Part shown: positions 53,067-64,000 of the stretch, piece after piece
Position numbering within the stretch: the first letter of the stretch is position 1
Layout: the number at the start of each line of letters is the position of its first letter
Assembly: GCF_051401765.1 (NCBI RefSeq)
Contig: NW_027480449.1
Coordinates: forward strand, 5,394,001 to 5,458,000
DNA length: 64,000 nt
From: Calliopsis andreniformis
Lineage: Eukaryota > Arthropoda > Insecta > Hymenoptera > Andrenidae
Direction of reading: 5' to 3'
Notes under the pieces: model-generated
What the model was told of the DNA's origin: nothing
Seen by the model: the letters and a program-made list of their open reading frames with translations, nothing else
The model's database searches: none
Made by a program: the position numbers and the translations under genes

Positions 53067-54826
53067 GGATTAAGGATTGAGTATTGGGGATTGAGGATGT
53101 AGGATTGGAGAATGATTATTGAGGATTGAAGATTGAGGATTGAGGATTGAGGATTGAGGATTGAGAATTGAGAATTGAGGATGACGACTGAGGGTTGAGG
53201 ATTGAGGTTTGAGGAACGAGGATTGAGGATTGTGGATTGAGGATTAAGGATTGACGATTGAGTATTGAAGATTGAGGATTGATGACTGAGGATTGACGAC
53301 TGAGGATTGAGCATTGAGGATTGATGATTGAAGATTGAGTATTGAGGATTGAGGATTGGTGATTGAAGATTGAGTATTGAGGAATGAAGATTGAGAATTG
53401 AGGATTGAGGATTGAGGATGGAGGATGAGGGCTGAGGGTTGCGGATTGAGGTTTGAGTATTGAATCCTGAGAATTCAGGGTATTCTATTGAGTATCGATA
53501 AATGTGGATTGATGGTTGGGTATTGAGCATTGGGGATTGAGGATTGAGTATTGAAGATTGAGGATTGATGGTTGAGGATTGAGGATTGAGGATTGAGGAT
53601 TGAGGATTGAGTGTTGAAGATTGAGGATTGAGGATTGAGGATTGAGGATTGAGGATTGAGGATTGAGGATTGAGGATTGAGGATTGAGGATTGAGGATTG
53701 AGGATTGAGGATTGAAGATAGAGTATTGAGGATTGAAGATTGAGGATTGAGGATTGAGGATTGAGGATTGAGGATTGAGCATTGAAGATTGAGGATTGTG
53801 GATTGAGGATTGACGATTGAGGATTGAGTATTGAGGATTGAAGATTGAGTACTGATGATTGAAGATTGAGGATTGGGGATTGAGTGTTGAGGATTGAGGA
53901 CGAGGACTGACGGTTGAGGATTGAGGATTGAGCATTGAGGATTGAAGATTGATGACTGGGGATTGAGGAGTCAAGATTGAGGATAAAGGATTGTAGATTG
54001 GGGATTGAGGATCTTGGATTGGAGATTGATTATTGAGGATTGAAGATTGACGATTGAGGATTGAGGATTCAGGATTGAGAATTGAGAATGAGGACTGAGA
54101 GTTGAGGATTGAGGTTTGAGGAATGAGGATTGAGGGTTGAGGATTGAGGATTGAGGATTGAGGATTGAGGATTGAGTATTGAAGATTGAGTGTTGATGCC
54201 TGAGGATTGAGGATTGAGGATTGAGGACTGAGGATTGAGGATTGAGGATTGAGCATTGAGGATTGGAGATTGAGGACTGGGGATTGAGGATTGAAGATTG
54301 AGGATTAAGGATTGAAGATTGGGGATTGAGGATCTAGGATTGGAGATTGATTTTTGAGGATTGAAGATTGAGGATTGAGGATTGAGGATTGAGGACTGAG
54401 GGTTGAAGATTGAGGATTAAGGATAGAAGGATTGAGGGTTGAAGATTGAGGATTAAGTATTGAGGATTGAGGATTGAAGATTGAGGATTAAAGATTGACT
54501 ATTGATGATTGAAGATTGAGGATTGAGGATTGAAGATTGAGGATTGGGTACGGAGGATTGAAGATAGAGGATTCAGGATTGAGGATTGAGGATTGAGGAT
54601 TGGGGACTGAGGATTGACGATTGAGTATTGAAGATTGAGGATTTATGACTGTGGATTGAGGATTAAGAATTGAAGATTGGGGATTGAGGATCTAAAATTG
54701 GAGATTCATTATTGAGGATTGAAGATTGAGGATTGAGGATTGAGGATTGAGAATTGAGAATAGAGAATTGAGGATGAGGACTGAGGGTTGAGGATTGAGG
54801 TTTGAGGGATGAGGATTGAGGGCTGA
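53067..54826. repeat. 1.76-kb block S, copy 3
   Basis: Counterpart of 9364-11123 at offset 43703. It has 13 units in the pure run at 53620-53710, and landmark 54011 corresponds to 10308. Confidence 0.82.
53417..53536. repeat. 120-bp divergent module with GAATTC and ATCGAT, copy 4
   Basis: Counterpart of 9714-9833 at offset 43703, with GAATTC at 53471-53476. It has ATGGTTGGG, as at 3721-3840 and 46367-46486, so the ATGGATGGG in the 9.7 kb copy is a private change. Confidence 0.82.
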
Positions 54827-57800
54827 GCATTGAGGGTTGAAGATTGAGGATTAAGGATTGAGGATTGAGGATTGAGGATTAAGGATTAAAGATTGAATAT
54901 TGATGATTGAAGACTGAGAATTGAGGATTGAGTGTTGTGGATTGAGGACGAGGACCGAGGGTTGAATATTGATGTTTGAGGCATGAGGATTGAGCATTGA
55001 GGACTGAGAATTGATGATTGAGGATTGAGGATAGAAGATTGAGGATTGGGTATTGAGGATTGAAGATTGAGGATTCAGAATTGAGGATTGAGGATTGAGG
55101 ATTGAGGATTGAGGTTTGAGGATTGAAGATTGAGTACTGAGGATTGAAGATTGAGGATTGAGGATTGAGGATTGATGATTGAGGATTGAGCATTGAAGAT
55201 TGAGGATTGGGGATTGACGATTGACGATTGAGGATTGAGTATTGAGGATTGAAGATTGAGTATTGATGATTGAAGATTGAGGATTGAGGATTGAGTGTTG
55301 AGGATTGAGGACGAGGACTGACGGTTGGGGATTGAGGATTGAGCATTGAGGATTGAAGACTGATGACTGGGGATTGAGGATTGAAGATTGAGGATTAAGG
55401 ATTGAAGATTGGGGATTGAGGATCTTGGATTGGAGATTGATTATGGAGGATTGAAGATTGACGATTGAGGATTGAGGATTGAGAATTGAGAATTGAGGAT
55501 GAGGACTGTGAGTTGAGGATTGAGGTTTGAGGAATGAGGGTTGAGGGTTGAGGATTGAGGATTGAGGACTGAGGATTGAGGTTTGAGGATTGAGTACCGA
55601 AGGTTGAGTATTGATGCCTGAGGATTGATGATTGAGGATTGAGGTTTGAGGATTGTGGATTGAAGATTGAGTATTGAGGATTGAAAATTGAGGATTGAGG
55701 ATTGAGGATTGAGGATGGAGGATGGAGGACGAGGACGGACGGTTGAGGATTGAGGTTTGGTGTTTGACGATTGAGGATTGAGGACTGAGGATTGAGGATT
55801 GAGGATTGAGCATTGAGGATTGGACATTGAGGACAGGGGATTGAGGATTGAAGATTGAGGATTAAGGATTGAAGATTGCGGATTGAGGATCTAGGATTGG
55901 AGATTGATTATTGAGGATTGAAGATTGAGGATTGAGGATTGTGGATTGAGAATTGAGAATTGAGTATGAGGACTGAGGGTTGAGGATTGAGGTTTGAGGA
56001 ATGAGGATTGAGGGTTGAGGATTGAGGATTGAGGATCGAGGATTGAGGATTGAGTAATGAAGATTGAGTATTGATGCCTGAGGATTGAGGATTGAGGATT
56101 GAGGATTGAGGACTGAGTATTGAAGATTGAGGATTGGGTATTGAGGATTGAAGAATGAGGATTGAGGATTGAGGATTGAGGATTGGGGATTGAAGTTTCA
56201 GTATTGAGGATTAAAGATTGAGGATTGAGGATTGAGGATTGAGGATTGAGGATTGAAGATTGAGAATTGAGGATTGAGGGTTGAGGATTGAGGATTGAGG
56301 ATTGAGGATTGAGGATTGAGGATTGAGGATTGAGGACTGACGCTTGAGGATTGAGGATTGAGCATTGAGGATTGAAGATTGAGGACTGGCGATTGAGGAT
56401 TGAAGATTGAGGATTAAGGATTGAGTATTGGGGATTGAGGATGTGGGATTGGAGAATGATTATTGAGGATTGAAGATTGAGGATTGAGGATTGAGGATTG
56501 AGGATTGAGAATTGAGAATTGAGGATGACGACTGAGGGTTGAGGATTGAGGTTTGAGGAACGAGGATTGAGGATTGAGGATTGTGGATTAAGGATTGACG
56601 ATTGAGTATTGAAGATTGAGGATTGATGACTGAGGATTGACGACTGAGGATTGAGCATTGAGGATTGATGATTGAAGATTGAGTATTGAGGATTGAATAC
56701 TGAGGATTGAGGATTGAGGATTGAGGATTGAGGATTGAGGATTGAGGACTGAAGATTGAGTATTGAGGATTGAAGGTTGAGGATTGTGGATTGAGGATTG
56801 AGGATTGAGGATTGAAGATTGAGTATTGATGCCTGAGGATTGAGGATTGAGGATTGAGTACTGAGGATTGAGGATTGAGGATTGAGCATTGAGGGTTGAA
56901 GATTGAGGATTAAGGATTGAGGATTGAGGATTGAGGATTAAGGATTAAAGATTGAATATTGATGATTGAAGATTGAGAATTGAGGATAGAGGGTTGTGGA
57001 TTGAGGACGAGGACCGAGGGTTGAATATTGATGTTTGAGGCATGAGGATTGAGGATTGAGGACTGAGAATTGATGATTGAGGATTGAGGATAGAAGATTG
57101 AGGATTGGGTATTGAGGATTGAAGATTGAGGATTCAGGATTGAGGATTGAGGATTGAGGATTGAGGATTGAGAATTGAGGATTGAAGATTGAGTACTGAG
57201 GATTGAAGATTGAGGATTGAGGATTGAGGATTGATGATTGAGGATTGAGCATTGAAGATTGAGGATTGGGGATTGACGATTGACGATTGAGGATTGAGTA
57301 TTGAGGATTGAAGATTGAGTATTGATGATTGAACATTGAGGATTGAGGATTGAGTGTTGAGGATTGAGGACGAGGACTGACGGTTGGGGATTGAGGATTG
57401 AGCATCGAGGATTGAAGATTGATGACTGGGGATTGAGGATTGAAGATTGAGGATTAAGGATTGAAGATTGGGGATTGAGGATCTTGGATTGGAGATTGAC
57501 TATGGAGGATTGAAGATTGACGATTGAGGATTGAGGATTGAGAATTGAGAATTGAGAATGAGGACTGTGAGTTGAGGATTGAGGTTTGAGGAATGAGGGT
57601 TGAGGGTTGAGGATTGAGGATTGAGGATTGAGGATTGAGGATTGGGGATTGAAGTTTCAGTATTGAGGATTAAAGATTGAGGATTGAGGATTGAGGATTG
57701 AGGATTGAGGATTGAAGATTGAGAATTGAGGATTGAGGGTTGAGGATTGAGGATTGAGGATTGAGGATTGAGGATTGAGGATTGAGGATTGAGGATTGAG

Positions 57801-60800
57801 GATTGAGGATTGATGGTTGAGTATTGAGGATTGATGGCTGAGGGTTGTGTGTTGAGTATTGAGGATTGAGGACTGAGGATTGAGGATAGAGGATTGAGGA
57901 TTGAGGATTGAGGATTGAGGATTGAGGATTGAGGATTGAGGATTGAGGATTGAGGATTGATGGTTGAGTATTGAGGATTGATGGCTGAGGGTTGTGTGTT
58001 GAGTATTGAGGATTGAGGACTGAGGATTGAGGATAGAGGATTGAGGATTGAGGATTGAGTATTGATGATTGAATATTGAGGATTGAGGATTGAGGTTTGA
58101 GGATTGAGGACGAGGACTGACGGTTGAGGATTGAGGTTTGAGGATTGAGGATTTAGGATTGAGGACTGAGGATTGAGGATTGAGGACTGAGCATTGAGGA
58201 TTGAAGATTGAGGATGGAGGATGGAGGATGAGGACGGACGATTGAGGATTGAGGTTTGAGGATTGAGGATTGAGGATTGAGGACTAAGGATTGAGGATTG
58301 AGGATTGAGCATTGAGGACTGGACATTGAGGACTGGGGATTGAGGATTTAAGTTTGAGGATTAAGGATTGAAGATTGTGTATTGAGGATCTAGGATTGGA
58401 GATTGACTATTGAGGATTGAAGATTGAGGATTGAGGATTGAGGATTGAGAATTGAGAATTGAGTATGAGGACCGAGGGTTGAATATTGATGTTTGAGGCA
58501 TGAGGATTGAGGATTGAGGACTGAGAATTGATGATTGAGGATTGAGGATAGAAGATTGAGGATTGGGTATTGAGGATTGAAGATTGAGGATTCAGAATTG
58601 AGGATTGAGGATTGAGGATTGAGGATTGAGGATTGAGGATTGAAGATTGAGTACTGAGGATTGAAGATTGAGGATTGAGGAGTGAGGATTGATGATTGAG
58701 GATTGAGCATTGAAGATTGAGGATTGGGGATTGACGATTGACGATTGAGGATTGAGTATTGAGGATTGAAGATTGAGTATTGATGATTGAAGATTGAGGA
58801 TTGAGGATTGAGTGTTGAGGATTGAGGACGAGGACTGACGGTTGGGGATTGAGGATTGAGCATTGAGGATTGAAGATTGATGACTGGGGATTGAGGATTG
58901 AAGATTGAGGATTAAGGATTGAAGATTGGGGATTGAGGATCTTGGATTGGAGATTGATTATGGAGGGTTGAAGATTGACGATTGAGGGTTGAGGATTGAG
59001 AATTGAGAATGAGGACTGTGAGTTGAGGATTGAGGTTTGAGGAATGAGGGTTGAGGGTTGAGGATTGAGGATTGAGGACTGAGGATTGAGGATTGAGGAT
59101 TGAGTATTGAAGGTTCAGTATTGATGCCTGAGGATTGATGATTGAGGATTGAGGTTTGAGGATTGTGGATTGAAGATTGAGTATTGAGGATTGAAAATTG
59201 AGGATTGAGGATTGAGGATTGAGGATGGAGGATGGAGGACGAGGGCGGACGGTTGAGGATTGAGGTTTGGTGATTGACGATTGAGGATTGAGGACTGAGG
59301 ATTGAGGATTGAGCATTGAGGATTGAAGATTGAGGACTGGCGATTGAGGATTGAAGATTGAGGATTAAGGATTGAGTATTGGGGATTGAGGATGTAGGAT
59401 TGGAGAATGATTATTGAGGATTGAAGATTGAGGATTGAGGATTGAGGATTGAGGATTGAGGATTGAAGATTGAGTATTGATGCCTGAGGATTGAGGATTG
59501 AGGATTGAGTACTGAGGATTGAGGATTGAGGATTGAGCATTGAGGGTTGAAGATTGAGGATTAAGGATTGAGGATTGAGGACTGAGGATTAAGGATTAAA
59601 GATTGAATATTGATGATTGAAGATTGAGAATTGAGGATTGAGGGTTGTGGATTGAGGACGAGGACCGAGGGTTGAATATTGATGTTTGAGGCATGAGGAT
59701 TGAGGATTGAGGACTGAGAATTGATGATTGAGGATTGAGGATAGAAGATTGAGGATTGGGTATTGAGGATTGAAGATTGAGGATTCAGGATTGAGGATTG
59801 AGGATTGAGGATTGAGGATTGAGGATTGAGGATTGAAGATTGAGTACTGAGGATTGAAGATTGAGGATTGAGGATTGAGGATTGATGATTGATGATTGAG
59901 CATTGAAGATTGAGGATTGGGGATTGACGATTGACGATTGAGGATTGAGTATTGAGGATTGAAGATTGAGTATTGATGATTGAAGATTGAGGATTGAGGA
60001 TTGAGTGTTGAGGATTGAGAACGAGGACTGACGGTTGGGGATTGAGGATTGAGCATTGAGGATTGAAGATTGATGACTGGGGATTGAGGATTGAAGATTG
60101 AGGATTAAGGATTGAAGATTGGGGATTGAGGATCTTGGATTGGAGATTGATTATGGAGGATTGAAGACTGACGATTGAGGATTGAGGATTGAGAATTGAG
60201 AATTGAGGATGAGGACTGTGAGTTGAGGATTGAGGTTTGAGGAATGAGGGTTGAGGGTTGAGGATTGAGGATTGAGGACTGAGGATTGAGGTTTGAGGAT
60301 TGAGTACCGAAGGTTGAGTATTGATGCCTGAGGATTGATGATTGAGGATTGAGGTTTGAGGATTGTGGATTGAAGATTGAGTATTGAGGATTGAAAATTG
60401 AGGATTGAGGATTGAGGATTGAGGATGGAGGATGGAGGACGAGGACGGACGGTTGAGGATTGAGGTTTGGTGTTTGACGATTGAGGATTGAGGACTGAGG
60501 ATTGAGGATTGAGGATTGAGCATTGAGGATTGGACATTGAGGACAGGGGATTGAGGATTGAAGATTGAGGATTAAGGATTGAAGATTGCGGATTGAGGAT
60601 CTAGGATTGGAGATTGATTATTGAGGATTGAAGATTGAGGATTGAGGATTGTGGATTGAGAATTGAGAATTGAGTATGAGGACTGAGGGTTGAGGATTGA
60701 GGTTTGAGGAATGAGGATTGAGGGTTGAGGATTGAGGATTGAGGATCGAGGATTGAGGATTGAGTATTGAAGATTGAGTATTGATGCCTGAGGATTGAGG

Positions 60801-63664
60801 ATTGAGGATTGAGGATTGAGGACTGAGTATTGAAGATTGAGGATTGGGTATTGAGGATTGAAGAATGAGGATTGAGGATTGAGGATTGAGGATTGGGGAT
60901 TGAAGTTTCAGTATTGAGGATTAAAGATTGAGGATTGAGGATTCAGGATTGAGGATTGAGGATTGAAGATTGAGAATTGAGGATTGAGGGTTGAGGATTG
61001 AGGATTGAGGATTGAGGATTGAGGATTGAGGATTGAGGATTGAGGACTGACGCTTGAGGATTGAGGATTGAGCATTGAGGATTGAAGATTGAGGACTGGC
61101 GATTGAGGATTGAAGATTGAGGATTAAGGATTGAGTATTGGGGATTGAGGATGTGGGATTGGAGAATGATTATTGAGGATTGAAGATTGAGGATTGAGGA
61201 TTGAGGATTGAGGATTGAGAATTGAGAATTGAGGATGACGACTGAGGGTTGAGGATTGAGGTTTGAGGAACGAGGATTGAGGATTGAGGATTGTGGATTA
61301 AGGATTGACGATTGAGTATTGAAGATTGAGGATTGATGACTGAGGATTGACGACTGAGGATTGAGCATTGAGGATTGATGATTGAAGATTGAGTATTGAG
61401 GATTGAATACTGAGGATTGAGGATTGAGGATTGAGGATTGAGGATTGAGGATTGAGGACTGAAGATTGAGTATTGAGGATTGAAGGTTGAGGATTGTGGA
61501 TTGAGGATTGAGGATTGAGGATTGAAGATTGAGTATTGATGCCTGAGGATTGAGGATTGAGGATTGAGTACTGAGGATTGAGGATTGAGGATTGAGCATT
61601 GAGGGTTGAAGATTGAGGATTAAGGATTGAGGATTGAGGATTGAGGATTAAGGATTAAAGATTGAATATTGATGATTGAAGATTGAGAATTGAGGATAGA
61701 GGGTTGTGGATTGAGGACGAGGACCGAGGGTTGAATATTGATGTTTGAGGCATGAGGATTGAGGATTGAGGACTGAGAATTGATGATTGAGGATTGAGGA
61801 TAGAAGATTGAGGATTGGGTATTGAGGATTGAAGATTGAGGATTCAGGATTGAGGATTGAGGATTGAGGATTGAGGATTGAGAATTGAGGATTGAAGATT
61901 GAGTACTGAGGATTGAAGATTGAGGATTGAGGATTGAGGATTGATGATTGAGGATTGAGCATTGAAGATTGAGGATTGGGGATTGACGATTGACGATTGA
62001 GGATTGAGTATTGAGGATTGAAGATTGAGTATTGATGATTGAACATTGAGGATTGAGGATTGAGTGTTGAGGATTGAGGACGAGGACTGACGGTTGGGGA
62101 TTGAGGATTGAGCATCGAGGATTGAAGATTGATGACTGGGGATTGAGGATTGAAGATTGAGGATTAAGGATTGAAGATTGGGGATTGAGGATCTTGGATT
62201 GGAGATTGATTATGGAGGATTGAAGATTGACGATTGAGGATTGAGGATTGAGAATTGAGAATTGAGAATGAGGACTGTGAGTTGAGGATTGAGGTTTGAG
62301 GAATGAGGGTTGAGGGTTGAGGATTGAGGATTGAGGATTGAGGATTGAGGATTGGGGATTGAAGTTTCAGTATTGAGGATTAAAGATTGAGGATTGAGGA
62401 TTGAGGATTGAGGATTGAGGATTGAAGATTGAGAATTGAGGATTGAGGGTTGAGGATTGAGGATTGAGGATTGAGGATTGAGGATTGAGGATTGAGGATT
62501 GAGGATTGAGGATTGAGGATTGATGGTTGAGTATTGAGGATTGATGGCTGAGGGTTGTGTGTTGAGTATTGAGGATTGAGGACTGAGGATTGAGGATAGA
62601 GGACTGAGGATTGAGGATTGAGGATTGAGGATTGAGGATTGAGGATTGAGGATTGAGGATTGAGGATTGATGGTTGAGTATTGAGGATTGATGGCTGAGG
62701 GTTGTGTGTTGAGTATTGAGGATTGAGGACTGAGGATTGAGGATAGAGGATTGAGGATTGAGGATTGAGTATTGATGATTGAATATTGAGGATTGAGGAT
62801 TGAGGTTTGAGGATTGAGGACGAGGACTGACGGTTGAGGATTGAGGTTTGAGGATTGAGGATTTAGGATTGAGGACTGAGGATTGAGGATTGAGGACTGA
62901 GCATTGAGGATTGAAGATTGAGGATGGAGGATGGAGGATGAGGACGGACGATTGAGGATTGAGGTTTGAGGATTGAGGATTGAGGATTGAGGACTAAGGA
63001 TTGAGGATTGAGGATTGAGCATTGAGGACTGGACATTGAGGACTGGGGATTGAGGATTTAAGTTTGAGGATTAAGGATTGAAGATTGTGTATTGAGGATC
63101 TAGGATTGGAGATTGACTATTGAGGATTGAAGATTGAGGATTGAGGATTGAGGATTGAGAATTGAGAATTGAGTATGAGGACCGAGGGTTGAATATTGAT
63201 GTTTGAGGCATGAGGATTGAGGATTGAGGACTGAGAATTGATGATTGAGGATTGAGGATAGAAGATTGAGGATTGGGTATTGAGGATTGAAGATTGAGGA
63301 TTCAGAATTGAGGATTGAGGATTGAGGATTGAGGATTGAGGATTGAGGATTGAAGATTGAGTACTGAGGATTGAAGATTGAGGATTGAGGAGTGAGGATT
63401 GATGATTGAGGATTGAGCATTGAAGATTGAGGATTGGGGATTGACGATTGACGATTGAGGATTGAGTATTGAGGATTGAAGATTGAGTATTGATGATTGA
63501 AGATTGAGGATTGAGGATTGAGTGTTGAGGATTGAGGACGAGGACTGACGGTTGGGGATTGAGGATTGAGCATTGAGGATTGAAGATTGATGACTGGGGA
63601 TTGAGGATTGAAGATTGAGGATTAAGGATTGAAGATTGGGGATTGAGGATCTTGGATTGGAGAT
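54824..63664. repeat. 4710-bp higher-order repeat series inside super-block B
   Basis: One complete unit (54824-59533) and most of a second (59534 to about 63664) correspond to 11121-19961 shifted by 43703. Landmark spacings are 2059, 1458, 1193, 2059 and 1458 bp, the same order as in super-block A. Confidence 0.85.
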
Positions 63665-64000
63665 TGACTATGGAGGATTGAAGATTGACGATTGAGGATT
63701 GAGGATTGAGAATTGAGAATTGAGAATGAGGACTGTGAGTTGAGGATTGAGGTTTGAGGAATGAGGGTTGAGGGTTGAGGATTGAGGATTGAGGATTGAG
63801 GATTGAGGATTGGGGATTGAAGTTTCAGTATTGAGGATTAAAGATTGAGGATTGAGGATTGAGGATTGAGGATTGAGGATTGAAGATTGAGAATTGAGGA
63901 TTGAGGGTTGAGGATTGAGGATTGAGGATTGAGGATTGAGGATTGAGGATTGAGGATTGAGGATTGAGGATTGAGGATTGATGGTTGAGTATTGAGGATT
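63665..64000. repeat. Right-edge fragment in another HOR phase
   Basis: After the landmark at 63649 the sequence carries GATTGACTATGG, the private variant otherwise found near 13791 and 57494, and continues as in 13797-14130 (GGGGATTGAAGTTTCAG near 63811). Super-block A at the matching place (about 19962) has GATTATGGAGGG. The array has therefore switched phase here, and the window ends inside that unit. Confidence 0.75.

Larger units (their letters stand above)
50331..63664. repeat. Super-block B: second copy of the 13.3-kb duplication
   Basis: This is a near-identical copy of 6621-19961 at offset 43710, then 43703. It carries the same divergent islands (52614-52846 and 53417-53536), block S copy 3 (53067-54826) and the 4710-bp HOR with landmarks 55422, 57481, 58939, 60132, 62191 and 63649. 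It stops matching somewhere between 63575 and 63665. Confidence 0.85.
1..64000. repeat. Heptameric satellite DNA array (ATTGAGG)n filling the window
   Basis: Every line of the window consists of head-to-tail copies of ATTGAGG or close variants, all in one orientation. The commonest variants are ATTGAAG, ATTGAGT, ATTGAGC, ATTGACG, ACTGAGG, GTTGAGG, TTTGAGG, ATTAAGG, ATTCAGG, ATAGAGG, ATTGTGG and ATTGGGG. Units of 6 bp (ATGAGG, ACGAGG) recur at fixed places and shift the register. The + strand consensus contains no C. No unrelated unique sequence was seen anywhere. The array is cut by both window edges, so its true length is unknown. The species and chromosomal position cannot be told from the sequence; a heterochromatic location is an inference from array size and structure. 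The long - strand open frames are a by-product of the 7-bp period and are not annotated as genes. Confidence 0.98.

Noticed and set aside
50331..63664. Treating the 13.3-kb second copy as certain biology
   Set aside because: Assembly of long satellites can duplicate or collapse segments. Sequence alone cannot separate a true duplication from a misjoin, so it is reported as an observation with a read-level test.
1..64000. Many - strand open reading frames of 60-500 codons encoding NPQSSIL-type repeats
   Set aside because: They occur in all three frames at once over the same DNA, share the same heptapeptide because of the 7-bp period, start at the common GCATTG variant and stop at ATTAAGG, ATCTAGG or ATTCAGG variants. 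No frame is favoured, and no domain, signal peptide or ordinary codon use is seen.
1..64000. Telomeric repeat tract
   Set aside because: ATTGAGG is G-rich and 7 bp long like the plant telomere repeat TTTAGGG, but differs at three of seven positions in the best alignment I found. The array is also highly variant and organised in HORs, unlike a telomerase-made terminal tract. A distant origin from telomere-like DNA cannot be excluded.
1..64000. CRISPR array
   Set aside because: The repeats are 7 bp, directly adjacent and without unique spacers of constant length. No cas-like gene is present.
1..64000. Bacterial origin of the window
   Set aside because: A gene-free satellite of at least 64 kb with nested higher-order repeats is not known to me from bacterial chromosomes. 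There are no bacterial genes, ribosome binding sites or operons.

Overview
The whole 64 kb window is one uninterrupted satellite DNA array. Its basic unit is a 7-bp repeat, ATTGAGG on the + strand (CCTCAAT on the - strand). The array runs in at base 1 and out at base 64000, so neither edge is seen. I find no gene, tRNA, rRNA, transposon, CRISPR array, promoter or terminator. The + strand is made of G, A and T, with C present only in variant units. An array this size with this nested organisation points to a eukaryotic genome, probably constitutive heterochromatin (pericentromeric, subtelomeric, or on a sex or B chromosome). Nothing in the sequence identifies the species.

The - strand is open over long stretches in all three frames, but this follows from arithmetic. 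A 7-bp unit read in triplets gives the same heptapeptide (I-L-N-P-Q-S-S) in every frame, and CCTCAAT contains no in-phase stop. Variant units create the stops (ATTAAGG, ATCTAGG, ATTCAGG) and the apparent start codons (GCATTG). I therefore annotate no CDS.

The variant heptamers are not random; they form phrases that recur in fixed order, which reveals nested levels of organisation. (1) The 7-bp unit, with recurrent 6-bp slips such as ATGAGG and ACGAGG. (2) Modules of roughly 0.45-0.55 kb. (3) Subunits of 2059, 1458 and 1193 bp, marked by a landmark beginning ATCTTGG followed by ATTGGAG. (4) A 4710-bp higher-order repeat (HOR), which is the sum of those three subunits. (5) Duplicated super-blocks, the largest about 13.3 kb.

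Layout: 1-6620 is a more diverged mosaic with older internal duplications. 6621-11120 is a module-rich segment with the most divergent sequence islands. 11121-21965 holds two complete and one truncated 4710-bp HOR. 21966-24803 is a partial HOR out of phase with the one before it. 24804-42587 is a set of interleaved 3-5 kb duplications at offsets of 7232, 8458/8633 and 3887 bp. 42588-50330 is a mosaic that includes a third copy of a 1.76-kb block. 50331 to about 63664 is a near-identical second copy of 6621 to about 19961. The last 340 bp switch to another HOR phase. The pattern fits repeated unequal exchange and slippage. Block boundaries were read by eye from phrase changes and are good to about 10-30 bp, or worse where both sides share sequence.
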